From positions 1-7,920 of the forward strand of contig JAEUNV010000342.1 in the NCBI GenBank assembly GCA_016790385.1: DNA of 7,920 nt. Reading direction: 5' to 3'. Each line of letters starts with the position of its first letter. Position 1 is the first letter of the stretch. Shown here one piece after another: positions 1-7,305 of this stretch. Under the pieces are notes generated by a model, which saw only the letters and a program-made list of their open reading frames with translations, was not told the origin of the DNA and did not search any database. The DNA is from Zoogloea sp. Its GTDB lineage: Bacteria > Pseudomonadota > Gammaproteobacteria > Burkholderiales > Rhodocyclaceae. Made by a program: the position numbers and the translations under genes.

Positions 1-33
1 CCCGGCCTATCTCTGCGTCATCGAGGTAAGTGC

Positions 34-51
34 GGCGGCCATCACGCCGCC
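34..51 (+). terminator. Possible weak hairpin (end of an upstream transcript?)
   Basis: A 6-bp perfect inverted repeat, GGCGGC (34-39) and GCCGCC (46-51), encloses a 6-nt loop and is followed by CTTAAAGTTTAT. One + frame has a TAA at 27-29 just before it, so this could be the tail of an upstream gene plus its terminator. The T-run is poor, and the sequence downstream is better explained as the -35 element of the chemoreceptor promoter. Without sequence to the left, neither the gene end nor the terminator can be confirmed. Confidence 0.2.
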
Positions 52-53
52 CT

Positions 54-81
54 TAAAGTTTATCGGTGTCTGTGCCGATAG
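54..81 (+). promoter_or_regulatory. Sigma-28 (FliA) flagellar-class promoter of the chemoreceptor gene
   Basis: TAAAGTTT at 54-61 matches the enterobacterial FliA -35 consensus exactly, and GCCGATAG at 74-81 matches the -10 GCCGATAA in seven of eight positions. The spacer is 12 nt, one longer than the canonical 11. Transcription would start around 88-90 and leave a leader of about 45 nt before the ATG at 134. FliA-dependent transcription of chemoreceptor genes is well established in flagellated proteobacteria, so the gene's identity supports the motif. Confidence 0.8.
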
Positions 82-133
82 GGAGTCGAACGAAGCACGC
101 CCACACTCGACCAAGCCCCTGTCGGAGACCCGG

Positions 134-2155
134 ATGAAAACCCTGTTCCTCCCCGCTGTTGGCATGCTGAATCGCATGCGCTACCCCGTAAAGTTTGCCG
201 TGCTGGGTGTCATTGCCCTGATTGTCGTGGGGTTTCTGCTCAGTCAGCTGACCTTGGCGCTGAAATCGAACATGGATTTCACGTCGAAGGCGCGCGATGC
301 CATGCAGCGCGTGCCCCAATTACTTAAAGTGGTTGAGCTCGCCCAGCAGCACCGCGGCTTGTCCTCTGGCGTGCTCAACGGCAACGACGAACTACGGCCC
401 CGCCTGAAAAAGAATACAGAGGATCTGGAGCAGGCCATGAAGCTGGCCAGCGCCGGCATCTCAGCGGATTTTGCGCCCACAGCCGCTCGCCGCTGGGCCG
501 ATGTGCAGAGCAAATGGGAGGCCCTGCGCAGTGGGGGCATGCAGATGGCGCCCAGGGACAATCTCTTGGCCCACTCCGCGATGATCCGCGTCGCGATTCT
601 CGCCCTTCATGATCTGGGCGACGATGGCAACCTGACCTTGGACCCCTCCGCCGACTCCTACTATCTCATCGACAATGCTCTGCGTCGCGTACCCGATGTG
701 TCGGAACGGCTGGGGCGATTGCGGGCCATGGGAACAGGTGTCCTGGCGGCGAAGGCCATCGACGAACAGCGGCGCTACGACATCAGCAGCCAGCTGGGTG
801 AGCTCAACATGTCGGTGCTCGATCTCAACGAAAACTTTGAACGGGCTGCTATCGCCAATCCGAAAGTACGCTCTGTCCTTGATACCCTGGTCAAGGACTT
901 CAATACTTCGTCGGCAGCCGTCGTCGATAAGTTGCAGAACCATGTGTTGAAGGACGATCTGGCGATGCCCTCGGCGGAGTTCTTCGAAATGGCCACCAAG
1001 ACCATCGGGTTGGTGTATGCCAAGACTTATGAACACTTGATTCCGGAGGCCAATGCCCTGCTCGACGCACGTTATGCCGAGATCAAGCGGGAGTTCGTAA
1101 TGGCCGCGAGCCTCGCCCTGGTGTCCGTTCTGGCCCTGCTTTACCTGTCTGTGGGTTTCTGCATCGCGGTGATGCAGTCGGTGGAGGAGCTCAGTGCCGG
1201 CGCCCGGGATCTCGCGGCCGGCAACTTGCGCAGCCGCATCAACTTGTCGACCCAGGATGAGCTGAAGCATGTGGCTGAACAGTTCAACATGATGGCCCAG
1301 TCATTCACCGATGTGATCGCGAAGGTGCAGTCGGGTGCCGACGATGTTGCGGGATCGGCTGTTTCACTGGCCAGTTCCGCGTCGATGGTCTCGAGCGGAT
1401 CCGATCAGCAAAGCGAAGCGGCGTCGAACATGGCCGCTGCGGTCGAGGAGATGACGGTAGGGATTGAGGAGATCGCTTCCAGCGCGTCTTCGGCCGAGGG
1501 CATCTCCGCCGAATCCGGCCGGCTATCCACTGATGGCGGCGCCGTGGTGGCACGCACGGTGGTGGAGATGGAGCGCATTGCGGCATCGGTACGCGAATCC
1601 GCGGCGGTAATTCAGGATCTGGGCGATCAATCGGCGCGGATCTCGACCATTGTCAATTCCATCAAGGAAATTGCCGATCAGACCAATCTGCTGGCACTCA
1701 ACGCGGCCATTGAGGCGGCCCGGGCAGGTGAGACCGGGCGTGGCTTTGCCGTGGTCGCCGACGAAGTGCGCAAGCTGGCCGAGCGTACCGCCAAGGCCAC
1801 CGACGAAATCACCGGCATGGTTGCGGCGATCCAGAAGGGTACCAGCCGCGCCGTCGAGACCATGCAGGATGGGGTAACCCGCGTTCAGGGCGGGGTGGTC
1901 CTGGCGGGTGAGGCAGGCCATTCCATGGATCAGATCCGCGAGGGCGCCAGTCAGGTGGTGCGAGCCGTAACCGACATCTCGTCGGCACTGCGCGAACAAG
2001 GTGCCGCCAGCACCGACATTGCCCGCAACGTGGAGCGTATTGCCCAGATGGCCGAGCAGAATTCCCATGCGGTGCGGGAAACCGCCGGCACGGCCCGCGA
2101 CCTGGAGGAGCTGGCCCAGCGTCTGCGTGCCGAGGTTGCACACTTCCGCATCTGA
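134..2155 (+). CDS. Methyl-accepting chemotaxis protein, two TM segments, large helical periplasmic sensor
   Basis: Inner-membrane chemoreceptor of 673 aa that should signal through CheW/CheA to the flagellar motor. After a short cytoplasmic N-terminus, TM1 lies at about residues 19-42, a periplasmic domain at 45-320, TM2 at about 323-347, a HAMP domain at about 342-395 (its DEL motif is residues 375-377), and the methyl-accepting signalling coiled coil runs to the C-terminus. The invariant hairpin tip is intact: [20 protein letters not shown] begins at residue 513, followed by a Glu and [12 protein letters not shown]. The sensor is rich in predicted helix and carries [14 protein letters not shown] (71-84) and [12 protein letters not shown] (169-180). 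The first resembles the conserved segment of NIT-type sensors, but I cannot assign a ligand. There is no C-terminal CheR/CheB-tethering pentapeptide (the protein ends AHFRI). The start is supported by GGAG at 124-127, 6 nt before the ATG. The frame is open back to position 2, but TM1 placement and the sigma-28 promoter favour 134. A terminator follows, so it is probably monocistronic. Confidence 0.97.
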   Translation: MKTLFLPAVGMLNRMRYPVKFAVLGVIALIVVGFLLSQLTLALKSNMDFTSKARDAMQRVPQLLKVVELAQQHRGLSSGVLNGNDELRPRLKKNTEDLEQAMKLASAGISADFAPTAARRWADVQSKWEALRSGGMQMAPRDNLLAHSAMIRVAILALHDLGDDGNLTLDPSADSYYLIDNALRRVPDVSERLGRLRAMGTGVLAAKAIDEQRRYDISSQLGELNMSVLDLNENFERAAIANPKVRSVLDTLVKDFNTSSAAVVDKLQNHVLKDDLAMPSAEFFEMATKTIGLVYAKTYEHLIPEANALLDARYAEIKREFVMAASLALVSVLALLYLSVGFCIAVMQSVEELSAGARDLAAGNLRSRINLSTQDELKHVAEQFNMMAQSFTDVIAKVQSGADDVAGSAVSLASSASMVSSGSDQQSEAASNMAAAVEEMTVGIEEIASSASSAEGISAESGRLSTDGGAVVARTVVEMERIAASVRESAAVIQDLGDQSARISTIVNSIKEIADQTNLLALNAAIEAARAGETGRGFAVVADEVRKLAERTAKATDEITGMVAAIQKGTSRAVETMQDGVTRVQGGVVLAGEAGHSMDQIREGASQVVRAVTDISSALREQGAASTDIARNVERIAQMAEQNSHAVRETAGTARDLEELAQRLRAEVAHFRI

Positions 2156-2179
2156 TCGGGATCTTCCCCTCTACCGCTT

Positions 2180-2207
2180 CCGGACGCCAAGGCGTCCGGT
2201 TTTATTT
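2180..2207 (+). terminator. Rho-independent terminator of the chemoreceptor gene
   Basis: CCGGACGC (2180-2187) pairs perfectly with GCGTCCGG (2192-2199) around the 4-nt loop CAAG. The stem is followed directly by TTTTATTT (2200-2207). It begins 25 nt after the stop codon. On the opposite strand no T-run follows the stem, so it acts only on the + transcript and is not shared with the convergent DUF2062 gene ending at 2222. Confidence 0.93.
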
Positions 2208-2221
2208 GTGGCACCACATTC

Positions 2222-2755
2222 TCAGCGCTGCCGCCGCCTGCGCCACTGGTGGATCAAATGGGCCCGCCAGGCGATCCGGATCAGCAGGTAGCCGCCAATC
2301 GCCAGGCTTGAAGCCAGCACCACCAGGCCCAGTGCGAGGGGGCGCCCGAGCGTGACCATCCAGTCCGCCAGCGCTGCCAGGCCACCCAGCACATCTCCCC
2401 CAGGCCACTCCGGTGGCGGCGTGAAATCGGCTTCTCCCCGCCCCATCAGTGCTTCTCCGATGGAGAACGCCAGGATGTACAGGGGCACGATGGTGAAGGG
2501 GTTGGTGTAGAGGGTGGTGAACAGGGCCAGGGGCAGATTGACCCGGAGCAGCATGCAGCCCAGCGCGGCACCCAGCATCTGGAACGGCCCGGGAATCAGG
2601 CCGCAGAACAGGCCGATGGCAATGGCCCCGGCCGCGGAATGCCGGTTGAGGTGCCACAGGCGGGGGTGGAGCAGGGTCGACCCAAACGGGGCGAGCCAAC
2701 GGTTGGAGGCGAGCGACGCGGGGTCGGGCAGGTAGCGTTTCAGCAGTCGGCGCAT
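2222..2755 (-). CDS. DUF2062 family membrane protein
   Basis: Small integral membrane protein of 177 aa with no established biochemical function. Family hallmarks are a basic N-terminus (MRRLLKRYLPDP), the WHLNRHSAAGAIAIGLFCG block at 34-52 leading into IPGPFQM (54-60), and TNPFTIVPLY (84-93). Hydrophobic segments lie at about 41-57, 60-82, 86-104 and 138-161. The C-terminus is strongly basic (WRRRRQR) and probably cytoplasmic. I chose the ATG at 2753-2755 because DUF2062 proteins typically begin with this M-basic-KRYLPDP sequence. An in-frame GTG at 2786-2788 would add 11 atypical Pro-rich residues and would lie almost on the predicted transcription start. Neither start has a convincing Shine-Dalgarno. 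It is transcribed divergently from comEC, next to which I recall DUF2062 genes in related bacteria. A role in envelope function or transport is possible but unproven. Confidence 0.93.
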   Translation of the reverse strand: MRRLLKRYLPDPASLASNRWLAPFGSTLLHPRLWHLNRHSAAGAIAIGLFCGLIPGPFQMLGAALGCMLLRVNLPLALFTTLYTNPFTIVPLYILAFSIGEALMGRGEADFTPPPEWPGGDVLGGLAALADWMVTLGRPLALGLVVLASSLAIGGYLLIRIAWRAHLIHQWRRRRQR

Positions 2756-2798
2756 GGGGTGTTGGGGGGAAGGGCGGACGGTCGCCACCCCTGCGCGG

Positions 2799-2827
2799 AT
2801 TCTAACCGAGGCCGAAGCCCTTGGTGA
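2799..2827 (-). promoter_or_regulatory. Tentative sigma-70 promoter for the DUF2062 gene
   Basis: On the minus strand a TAGAAT box (2804 down to 2799; five of six matches to TATAAT) sits 17 nt after a weak -35-like TCACCA (2827-2822; three of six). Transcription would start near 2792, giving a leader of about 37 nt to the ATG at 2755. This fits the shorter start chosen for the gene. It overlaps the candidate comEC promoter, so the two may compete for polymerase. Confidence 0.35.
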
Positions 2828-2849
2828 TTCGCGCCGCTCGGGCTAGATT
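2821..2849 (+). promoter_or_regulatory. Tentative sigma-70 promoter for comEC
   Basis: TTGGTG (2821-2826) and TAGATT (2844-2849) are separated by 17 nt. The matches to TTGACA and TATAAT are three and four of six. The predicted transcription start is about 2855-2857, on the annotated comEC ATG, so the message would be leaderless or nearly so, or translation would begin at the in-frame ATG at 2865. The boxes are only moderate matches and the true promoter may lie elsewhere in the 100-bp spacer. Confidence 0.3.
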
Positions 2850-2855
2850 CCGCCC

Positions 2856-5207
2856 ATGCGGATTATGTCTTTGGGATTTTCGTTTGGCATTCTTGCCTGC
2901 CAGTTTTTCGCCGTGCTCCCTTCGGTTGAGGCGCGGTGGGCGGCGGTTGCCGCTGCGTGTGCCGCTGGCGGGCTGGCATGGGGGGCGAGTCGGTGTGCCG
3001 GGCAAGGGGCGGCGTGGGGGTATCGCGTTCTCATGCTCATGGCGGCTGTCCTTGTCGGTGGATGCTATTCGGCCTGGCGTGCGGACATCCGGCTTGCCGA
3101 CGCCCTGCCGACCGAATGGGAGGGGCGCGACGTGGTGCTGAGCGGCGTGGTGGCGTCCCTGCCCCAGGACTTCGAGCGGGGCGTGCGCTTCAACTTCCGT
3201 GTGGAGGAAAGCGTGGCGCCGGTGCCGGCGACGATCTCCCTGGCCTGGTACCGCGGCTACCGGGACGAGGAGATGCATGTCTTGCCCCCGATCCACGCGG
3301 GCGAGCGCTGGTCGCTCACCGTGCGCCTCAAGCGCCCCCACGGCAACGTCAATCCCCACGGCTTCGACTACGAAGGCTGGCTGTTGCAGCAGGATATCCG
3401 GGCCACCGGCTACGTCCGGCCGGCCGAGGGCAATCGGCGCATCGACGCGCGGGCACCCGGACTGACATATGCGATTGAGCGTGTCCGCGAAACGGTGCGG
3501 CAGCGTTTTCGCGATGCGCTGCCCGATGCGCCTTATGGGGGCGTGCTGGTGGCGCTGGCCGTGGGTGACCAGCGCTCGATCCCGCCGGACCTATGGAAGA
3601 CCTTCGCTCGCACCGGCATCTCCCACCTCGTGGCCATCAGTGGCATGCATGTCACCATGGTGGCGGCGCTGTTCGCCGCTCTCACGGGGTGGGGCTGGCG
3701 CCGCACGCCGGCTCTGGCCCTGCGCTGGCCCGCGCAGCAGGCGGCGGTGGTGGCCGGATTTGCCGCGGCCCTGGCCTACTGCCTGCTCGCTGGCTGGGGC
3801 GTGCCTGCCCAGCGCACCCTCTACATGCTCGGCTGCGTGGCCCTTGCCCTGGTGCTGCGCCTGGAAACGGCACCCAGCCGGGTGCTCGCCTTGGCGCTGA
3901 TGGTGGTGCTTGTGCTCGACCCCTGGGCGGTCACGGCGGCGGGCTTCTGGTTGTCTTTTGGTGCCGTGGCCCTGTTGTTCCTGGTCGGCAGCGGGCGGGT
4001 CGGCCGCGAGGGCAGGCTGCTCGCCGCGATCCGCACCCAGTGGGCGGTTACCCTTGGCCTGATTCCCGCCCTGCTGGTGTTGTTCAACCAGTTCTCGCTG
4101 GTTTCTCCCCTGGCCAACGCCATCGCCATTCCCCTGGTGAGTTTCCTCGTCACGCCGCTGGCCCTGCTGTTTGCCGTATTTCCCGCGCAGATGTTTGCCG
4201 ACCTGGCCCACGCCGCCTTTGCCCTGACCATGCTGCCGGTGCAGTGGCTCGGTGATCTGCCATGGGCAGCCTGGCATCAGGCCGCACCTCCCCCCGAGCT
4301 GGCGGCGGTGGCGACCCTGGGGTGCCTGTGGGCGCTGTTGCCTAGGGGCACGCCGGCCCGCTGGGTCGGCCTTGCCACGCTGCTGCCGCTGGTGCTGTGG
4401 ACGCCGCCGCGGCCGCCCGCCGGAGAGGCTCGGGTCACCGTGCTGGACGTGGGTCAGGGCCTCGCGGTGCATGTCCAGACGGCGGCCCATGACCTCATCT
4501 ACGACACCGGTCCGGCCTTCTCGGCGGACGCCAACAGCGGCGAGCGCATCCTGCTGCCCTATCTGCGGGCGGTCGGTGTGCGTCGTCTGCATGCCCTGGT
4601 CGTCACCCACCAGGACAATGACCACGCTGGCGGTGCCGAAGCCGTGCTGGAGGGCATCGCCGTGGATCGGGTGCGCAGCTCGCTGCCCGAGAACCACCCG
4701 GTTCGCCTGATCGCCGGCCCGCGCGATGTGCCGTGCACGGCGGGGCAGGCCTGGGAATGGGACGGGGTGCGCTTCACCATGCTGCACCCCGAAGCCGGCT
4801 CGGCGGCAACCCGGAGCAACGATCTGGCCTGCGTGCTGCGGGTGGAGGCTGCCGGGCGTCGCCTCCTGCTGACGTCCGACATCGAAGCCGCGTCCGAGGC
4901 AAGCCTCTTGCACCGGGCCGCGGACACCTTGCCCAGCGATGTGCTGGTCGCGCCCCACCATGGCAGCCGCACCTCCTCCACCCCCGCCTTCATTGCGGCT
5001 GCCGCGCCGCGCTGGGTGATCTTTCCGGTGGGTTACCGCAACCGCTTCCGGCACCCCAACCCCGAGGTGTGGGCACGCTGGAGCGCCACCGGGGCCGGCC
5101 TGATGCGCACCGATGCCGCCGGTGCGGTGCACTTCAGCCTGGGGGCAGCCGACCCGCAGCCCGAGGGCGAACGGACCCGTCACCCCCGCTACTGGCACGG
5201 GCAGTGA
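2856..5207 (+). CDS. comEC: DNA internalization competence protein ComEC/Rec2
   Basis: Inner-membrane channel that carries single-stranded DNA into the cytoplasm during natural transformation, 783 aa, normal for proteobacterial ComEC. In order: N-terminal hydrophobic helices (about 3-70), a DUF4131/OB-like soluble region (about 75-195), the polytopic competence domain (about 220-505) with the conserved GISHLVAISGMH block at 254-265, and a C-terminal metallo-beta-lactamase-like domain (about 526-760). That last domain is intact: DVGQG (531-535), THQDNDH with the metal-binding HxDxDH at 585-590, SNDLACVL, SDIE with Asp675, and APHHGS with His701-His702. It is thought to degrade the non-transported strand, and nothing here suggests loss of activity. 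The start is uncertain: the ATG at 2856 has no good Shine-Dalgarno, and a second in-frame ATG lies three codons on at 2865. Either keeps the first hydrophobic helix. Other competence genes (comEA, pilins, comF) are not in the window, so competence itself cannot be judged. Confidence 0.96.
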   Translation: MRIMSLGFSFGILACQFFAVLPSVEARWAAVAAACAAGGLAWGASRCAGQGAAWGYRVLMLMAAVLVGGCYSAWRADIRLADALPTEWEGRDVVLSGVVASLPQDFERGVRFNFRVEESVAPVPATISLAWYRGYRDEEMHVLPPIHAGERWSLTVRLKRPHGNVNPHGFDYEGWLLQQDIRATGYVRPAEGNRRIDARAPGLTYAIERVRETVRQRFRDALPDAPYGGVLVALAVGDQRSIPPDLWKTFARTGISHLVAISGMHVTMVAALFAALTGWGWRRTPALALRWPAQQAAVVAGFAAALAYCLLAGWGVPAQRTLYMLGCVALALVLRLETAPSRVLALALMVVLVLDPWAVTAAGFWLSFGAVALLFLVGSGRVGREGRLLAAIRTQWAVTLGLIPALLVLFNQFSLVSPLANAIAIPLVSFLVTPLALLFAVFPAQMFADLAHAAFALTMLPVQWLGDLPWAAWHQAAPPPELAAVATLGCLWALLPRGTPARWVGLATLLPLVLWTPPRPPAGEARVTVLDVGQGLAVHVQTAAHDLIYDTGPAFSADANSGERILLPYLRAVGVRRLHALVVTHQDNDHAGGAEAVLEGIAVDRVRSSLPENHPVRLIAGPRDVPCTAGQAWEWDGVRFTMLHPEAGSAATRSNDLACVLRVEAAGRRLLLTSDIEAASEASLLHRAADTLPSDVLVAPHHGSRTSSTPAFIAAAAPRWVIFPVGYRNRFRHPNPEVWARWSATGAGLMRTDAAGAVHFSLGAADPQPEGERTRHPRYWHGQ

Positions 5208-5226
5208 CGGCGGCCTGGGGTGACGA

Positions 5227-5235
5227 TGCTATCCT
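5227..5235 (+). promoter_or_regulatory. Possible extended -10 promoter for the hydrolase/DUF599 unit
   Basis: TGCTATCCT in the 56-bp gap after comEC has the TGn extension and four of six -10 matches. No recognisable -35 lies 16-18 nt upstream. If real, transcription would start near 5242 and leave a 22-nt leader. Readthrough from comEC is an equally good explanation for expression, since no terminator is visible in the gap. Confidence 0.22.
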
Positions 5236-5263
5236 TGCCCCAAGTCCACCCCGGCCTTCGATC

Positions 5264-6172
5264 ATGAGCCTACTTGACCACCTCCATCACCTCGTTTCGG
5301 GCGCGTCGGTGCCACCGGCTGCGCCGCGTCAGCACTCCGTGCAGTGCATCGGCCCCCATGGCCTGCACCGCATCGCCTACACCGAATGGGGTGACCCGGC
5401 CAATCCCCGGGTGCTCATGTGCGTGCACGGCCTGACCCGCAATGGCCGGGATTTTGACGATCTGGCCCGGGTCATGGCTCAGCACTATCGGGTGATCTGT
5501 CCGGATGTGGCGGGGCGCGGGCACAGCGCCTGGCTGCCCGTGAAGGATGACTACCAGCTACCCACTTACGTGGCCGACATGGTGACCCTGATCGCCCGGC
5601 TGGATGTGGAGAGCGTGCATTGGGTCGGCACCTCCATGGGTGGGTTGATCGGCATGCTGCTGGCCTGCCTCCCCGATACGCCCATTCGGCGTCTGGTGCT
5701 CAACGACGTGGGGCCGCTGGTGACGCTGGATTCCATCCAGCGCATCGGCCAGTACGTGGGTCAGGCGCCGGTCTTCCCGAGCGTGGAGGCGGCCGAGGCC
5801 TACATCCGTGCGGTCAGCGAGCCCTTCGGGCAGCTCAGTGATGCCCAGTGGCGGCATCTCACCGTGACATCCATCCGCGAGGTCGAAGGCGGCTGGGTCA
5901 TGCGCTACGACCCCGGGATTGCCGAGCCCTTCCGCAAGTCACCCCTGGTGGCGGACGTGGATCTGTGGTCGGTGTATGACGCCATTACCTGCCCGACCCT
6001 GGTGGTGCGGGGCGCCGAATCCGACCTGCTGCTCCGCGAGACGGCTGTGCAGATGGGGGAACGGGGTCCGCGAGCGCGGCTGCTGGAAGTGCCGGCGGTG
6101 GGGCATGCGCCCATGTTGATGGACCCCGCACAGATTGAGCCGATCCGCGATTTCCTGCTGGAGGCGGATTGA
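5264..6172 (+). CDS. Alpha/beta hydrolase
   Basis: Soluble alpha/beta-hydrolase-fold protein of 302 aa. The oxyanion-loop motif HGLTRNG begins at His55, the nucleophile elbow GTSMGG is at 122-127 with Ser124, the acid is probably Asp254 in GAESD, and the general base is His281 in VGHAPML, so the triad is complete. A cap region lies between about 145 and 235. Overall it resembles a conserved betaproteobacterial group annotated only as alpha/beta hydrolase. Related folds include esterases, C-C bond hydrolases and haloperoxidase-like enzymes, and the substrate cannot be read from sequence. The ATG at 5264 is the only sensible start: it lies just ahead of the conserved N-terminal HSVQCIGPHGLHRIAY segment, and the next in-frame ATG is past the core's first strand. 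Its upstream Shine-Dalgarno is poor. The frame is open well upstream into comEC, but that part is an out-of-frame shadow. Its stop overlaps the DUF599 start. Confidence 0.94.
   Translation: MSLLDHLHHLVSGASVPPAAPRQHSVQCIGPHGLHRIAYTEWGDPANPRVLMCVHGLTRNGRDFDDLARVMAQHYRVICPDVAGRGHSAWLPVKDDYQLPTYVADMVTLIARLDVESVHWVGTSMGGLIGMLLACLPDTPIRRLVLNDVGPLVTLDSIQRIGQYVGQAPVFPSVEAAEAYIRAVSEPFGQLSDAQWRHLTVTSIREVEGGWVMRYDPGIAEPFRKSPLVADVDLWSVYDAITCPTLVVRGAESDLLLRETAVQMGERGPRARLLEVPAVGHAPMLMDPAQIEPIRDFLLEAD
6160..6164 (+). promoter_or_regulatory. Ribosome binding site deciding the DUF599 start
   Basis: GGAGG lies inside the last hydrolase codons, 7 nt before the ATG at 6172. This selects that ATG over the TTG one codon upstream at 6169, which would be only 4 nt away. 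The site lies within translated sequence, as expected for translational coupling. Confidence 0.85.
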
Positions 6173-6858
6173 TGCAGGGCATCTGGCTGACCGCCTTCAC
6201 CGCGGTGGATTGGCTTGCCCTCAGCTGGTTCCTGATGTGCTGGTTTGGTTACGGCTGGGTGGTGGAGCACGGCCCGGGCGGTTCCATGCGCGGTCTGCTC
6301 GGGGCCAGTCACTGGTTTCGTGAGGAATGGGGGCGGCAACTGCTGCGGCGCGAGGTGCGGGTGGCCGACGCGGCCCTGATCGGCAACCTGATGCAGAACG
6401 TGTCCTTCTACGCCAACACCACCATCTACGTGATCGCCGGCCTGCTGGCCTTGCTCGGGACGATGGACAAGCTCATCGATGCCGCGTCGGACCTGCCCTT
6501 TGCCCGCCATGTGTCGCGGGAGGTGTGGGAGGTCAAGCTGATCCTGCTGCTCCTGGTGTTTGTGGTGGCCTACTTCAAGTTCACCTGGGCGCTGCGCCAG
6601 TTCAACATGCTGTCCATCCTGATCGGCGCGGCACCCCTGCCCGGGGAGGGCACCGAAGCGGACGCCGAGCGCTTCGCGAGGGTCAATTCGCTGGCCGGTG
6701 ACGAGTTCAATCGGGGCATCCGGGCCTATTACTTCGGGCTGGCGGCGGTGTTCTGGTTTGTCCAGCCCTGGGCCTTCGCGGCGGTGACCACGCTCATCGT
6801 GCTGGTGCTCTACCGCCGCGATTTCATGTCCAAAACCTACGCCGCCATGCGGCGCTAG
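6172..6858 (+). CDS. DUF599 family membrane protein
   Basis: Integral membrane protein of 228 aa, function unknown. Four hydrophobic segments lie at about residues 11-31, 79-97, 121-138 and 187-213. Features I associate with DUF599 are the first helix with DWLALSWF (13-20), ADAALIGNLMQNVSFYANTT (65-84), WEVKLILLLLVFVVAYFKFT (119-138) followed by LRQFNMLSILIGAAP, and NRGIRAYYFGLAAVFWFVQP (180-199). The C-terminus is basic (YRRDFMSKTYAAMRR). The ATG overlaps the hydrolase TGA by one base (TGATG), with GGAGG 7 nt upstream, so the two are almost certainly co-translated and may work together. A membrane partner for the hydrolase is an inference from coupling only. The stop at 6856-6858 is directly adjacent to the stop of convergent msrB. 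Confidence 0.92.
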   Translation: MQGIWLTAFTAVDWLALSWFLMCWFGYGWVVEHGPGGSMRGLLGASHWFREEWGRQLLRREVRVADAALIGNLMQNVSFYANTTIYVIAGLLALLGTMDKLIDAASDLPFARHVSREVWEVKLILLLLVFVVAYFKFTWALRQFNMLSILIGAAPLPGEGTEADAERFARVNSLAGDEFNRGIRAYYFGLAAVFWFVQPWAFAAVTTLIVLVLYRRDFMSKTYAAMRR

Positions 6859-7257
6859 TCATTCGTCCTTGTGCAGCTTGACCGACACCGAGTTGATGCA
6901 ATAGCGCAGCCCGGTGGGGGCCGGCCCATCCTCAAACACGTGGCCCAGATGGGCGCCGCATTCCCGGCACAGCACCTCGGTGCGCACCATGAAATGGCTG
7001 CGGTCCTCGGCTTCCTCAACGTTCTCGGGGGCCGCGGCGCTATGAAAGCTGGGCCAGCCGCAGCCCGAGTCAAACTTGTGGGCCGACGAGAACAGGTCGG
7101 CGCCGCAGCAGGTGCATACGTATTTGCCGGGCTCTGAACAATCCCAGTAGCGCCCGGTGAAGGCACGCTCGGTGCCCTTCTGGCGGGTCACGGCGTATTC
7201 CTCGGGCGTCAGCAGGGCGCGCCACTCGGCGTCGCTTCTCTCGATCTTGCGGGGCAT
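6859..7257 (-). CDS. msrB: Peptide-methionine (R)-S-oxide reductase MsrB
   Basis: Cytoplasmic repair enzyme of 132 aa that reduces the R form of methionine sulfoxide in proteins, normally recycled by thioredoxin. The single-domain length is typical and there is no MsrA fusion or signal peptide. Zinc ligands are Cys48 and Cys51 (CTCCG) and Cys97 and Cys100 (CRECG). [11 protein letters not shown] spans 61-71, with Cys66 as the likely resolving cysteine. Catalytic Cys120 is in RYCINS, preceded by [10 protein letters not shown] (103-112). The ATG at 7255-7257 is supported by AGGAGA 6 nt upstream and by the family's usual N-terminus. The frame stays open further upstream, but that part is a shadow of the DUF2863 gene. 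No promoter is visible in the 89-bp gap, so it probably depends on transcription from the DUF2863 side. Confidence 0.97.
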   Translation of the reverse strand: MPRKIERSDAEWRALLTPEEYAVTRQKGTERAFTGRYWDCSEPGKYVCTCCGADLFSSAHKFDSGCGWPSFHSAAAPENVEEAEDRSHFMVRTEVLCRECGAHLGHVFEDGPAPTGLRYCINSVSVKLHKDE

Positions 7258-7263
7258 CACGGT

Positions 7264-7269
7264 TCTCCT
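7264..7269 (-). promoter_or_regulatory. Ribosome binding site of msrB
   Basis: AGGAGA on the minus strand with a 6-nt spacer to the ATG at 7257. It is the clearest Shine-Dalgarno in the window and fixes the msrB start against the longer open frame. Confidence 0.85.
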
Positions 7270-7305
7270 GTCGGGGGCGCCATTCGGCATCCGGGCTGAG
7301 GTGAG

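Noticed and set aside
1..133. Coding continuation of the chemoreceptor upstream of 134 (frame open back to position 2)
   Set aside because: It would place the sigma-28 promoter inside the gene and add over 40 residues before TM1. The ATG at 134 has a good Shine-Dalgarno.
461..1270. 269-codon open frame antisense to the chemoreceptor
   Set aside because: No recognisable motif or start signal. It mirrors the codon pattern of the well-supported plus-strand gene.
2756..2788. GTG start at 2788 for the DUF2062 protein
   Set aside because: It adds an atypical segment before the conserved MRRLLKRYLPDP start and sits about 4 nt from the predicted transcription start.
3591..5198. 535-codon open frame antisense to comEC
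   Set aside because: Long antisense frames are expected in GC-rich genes. The product is low-complexity Gly/Arg/Gln/His with no domain, while the plus frame has all ComEC motifs intact.
4733..5263. Long N-terminal extension in frame with the alpha/beta hydrolase
   Set aside because: It lies inside comEC in a different frame, is rich in Gly/Arg/Pro/Ala shadow-type residues, and hydrolase homology begins only after the ATG at 5264.
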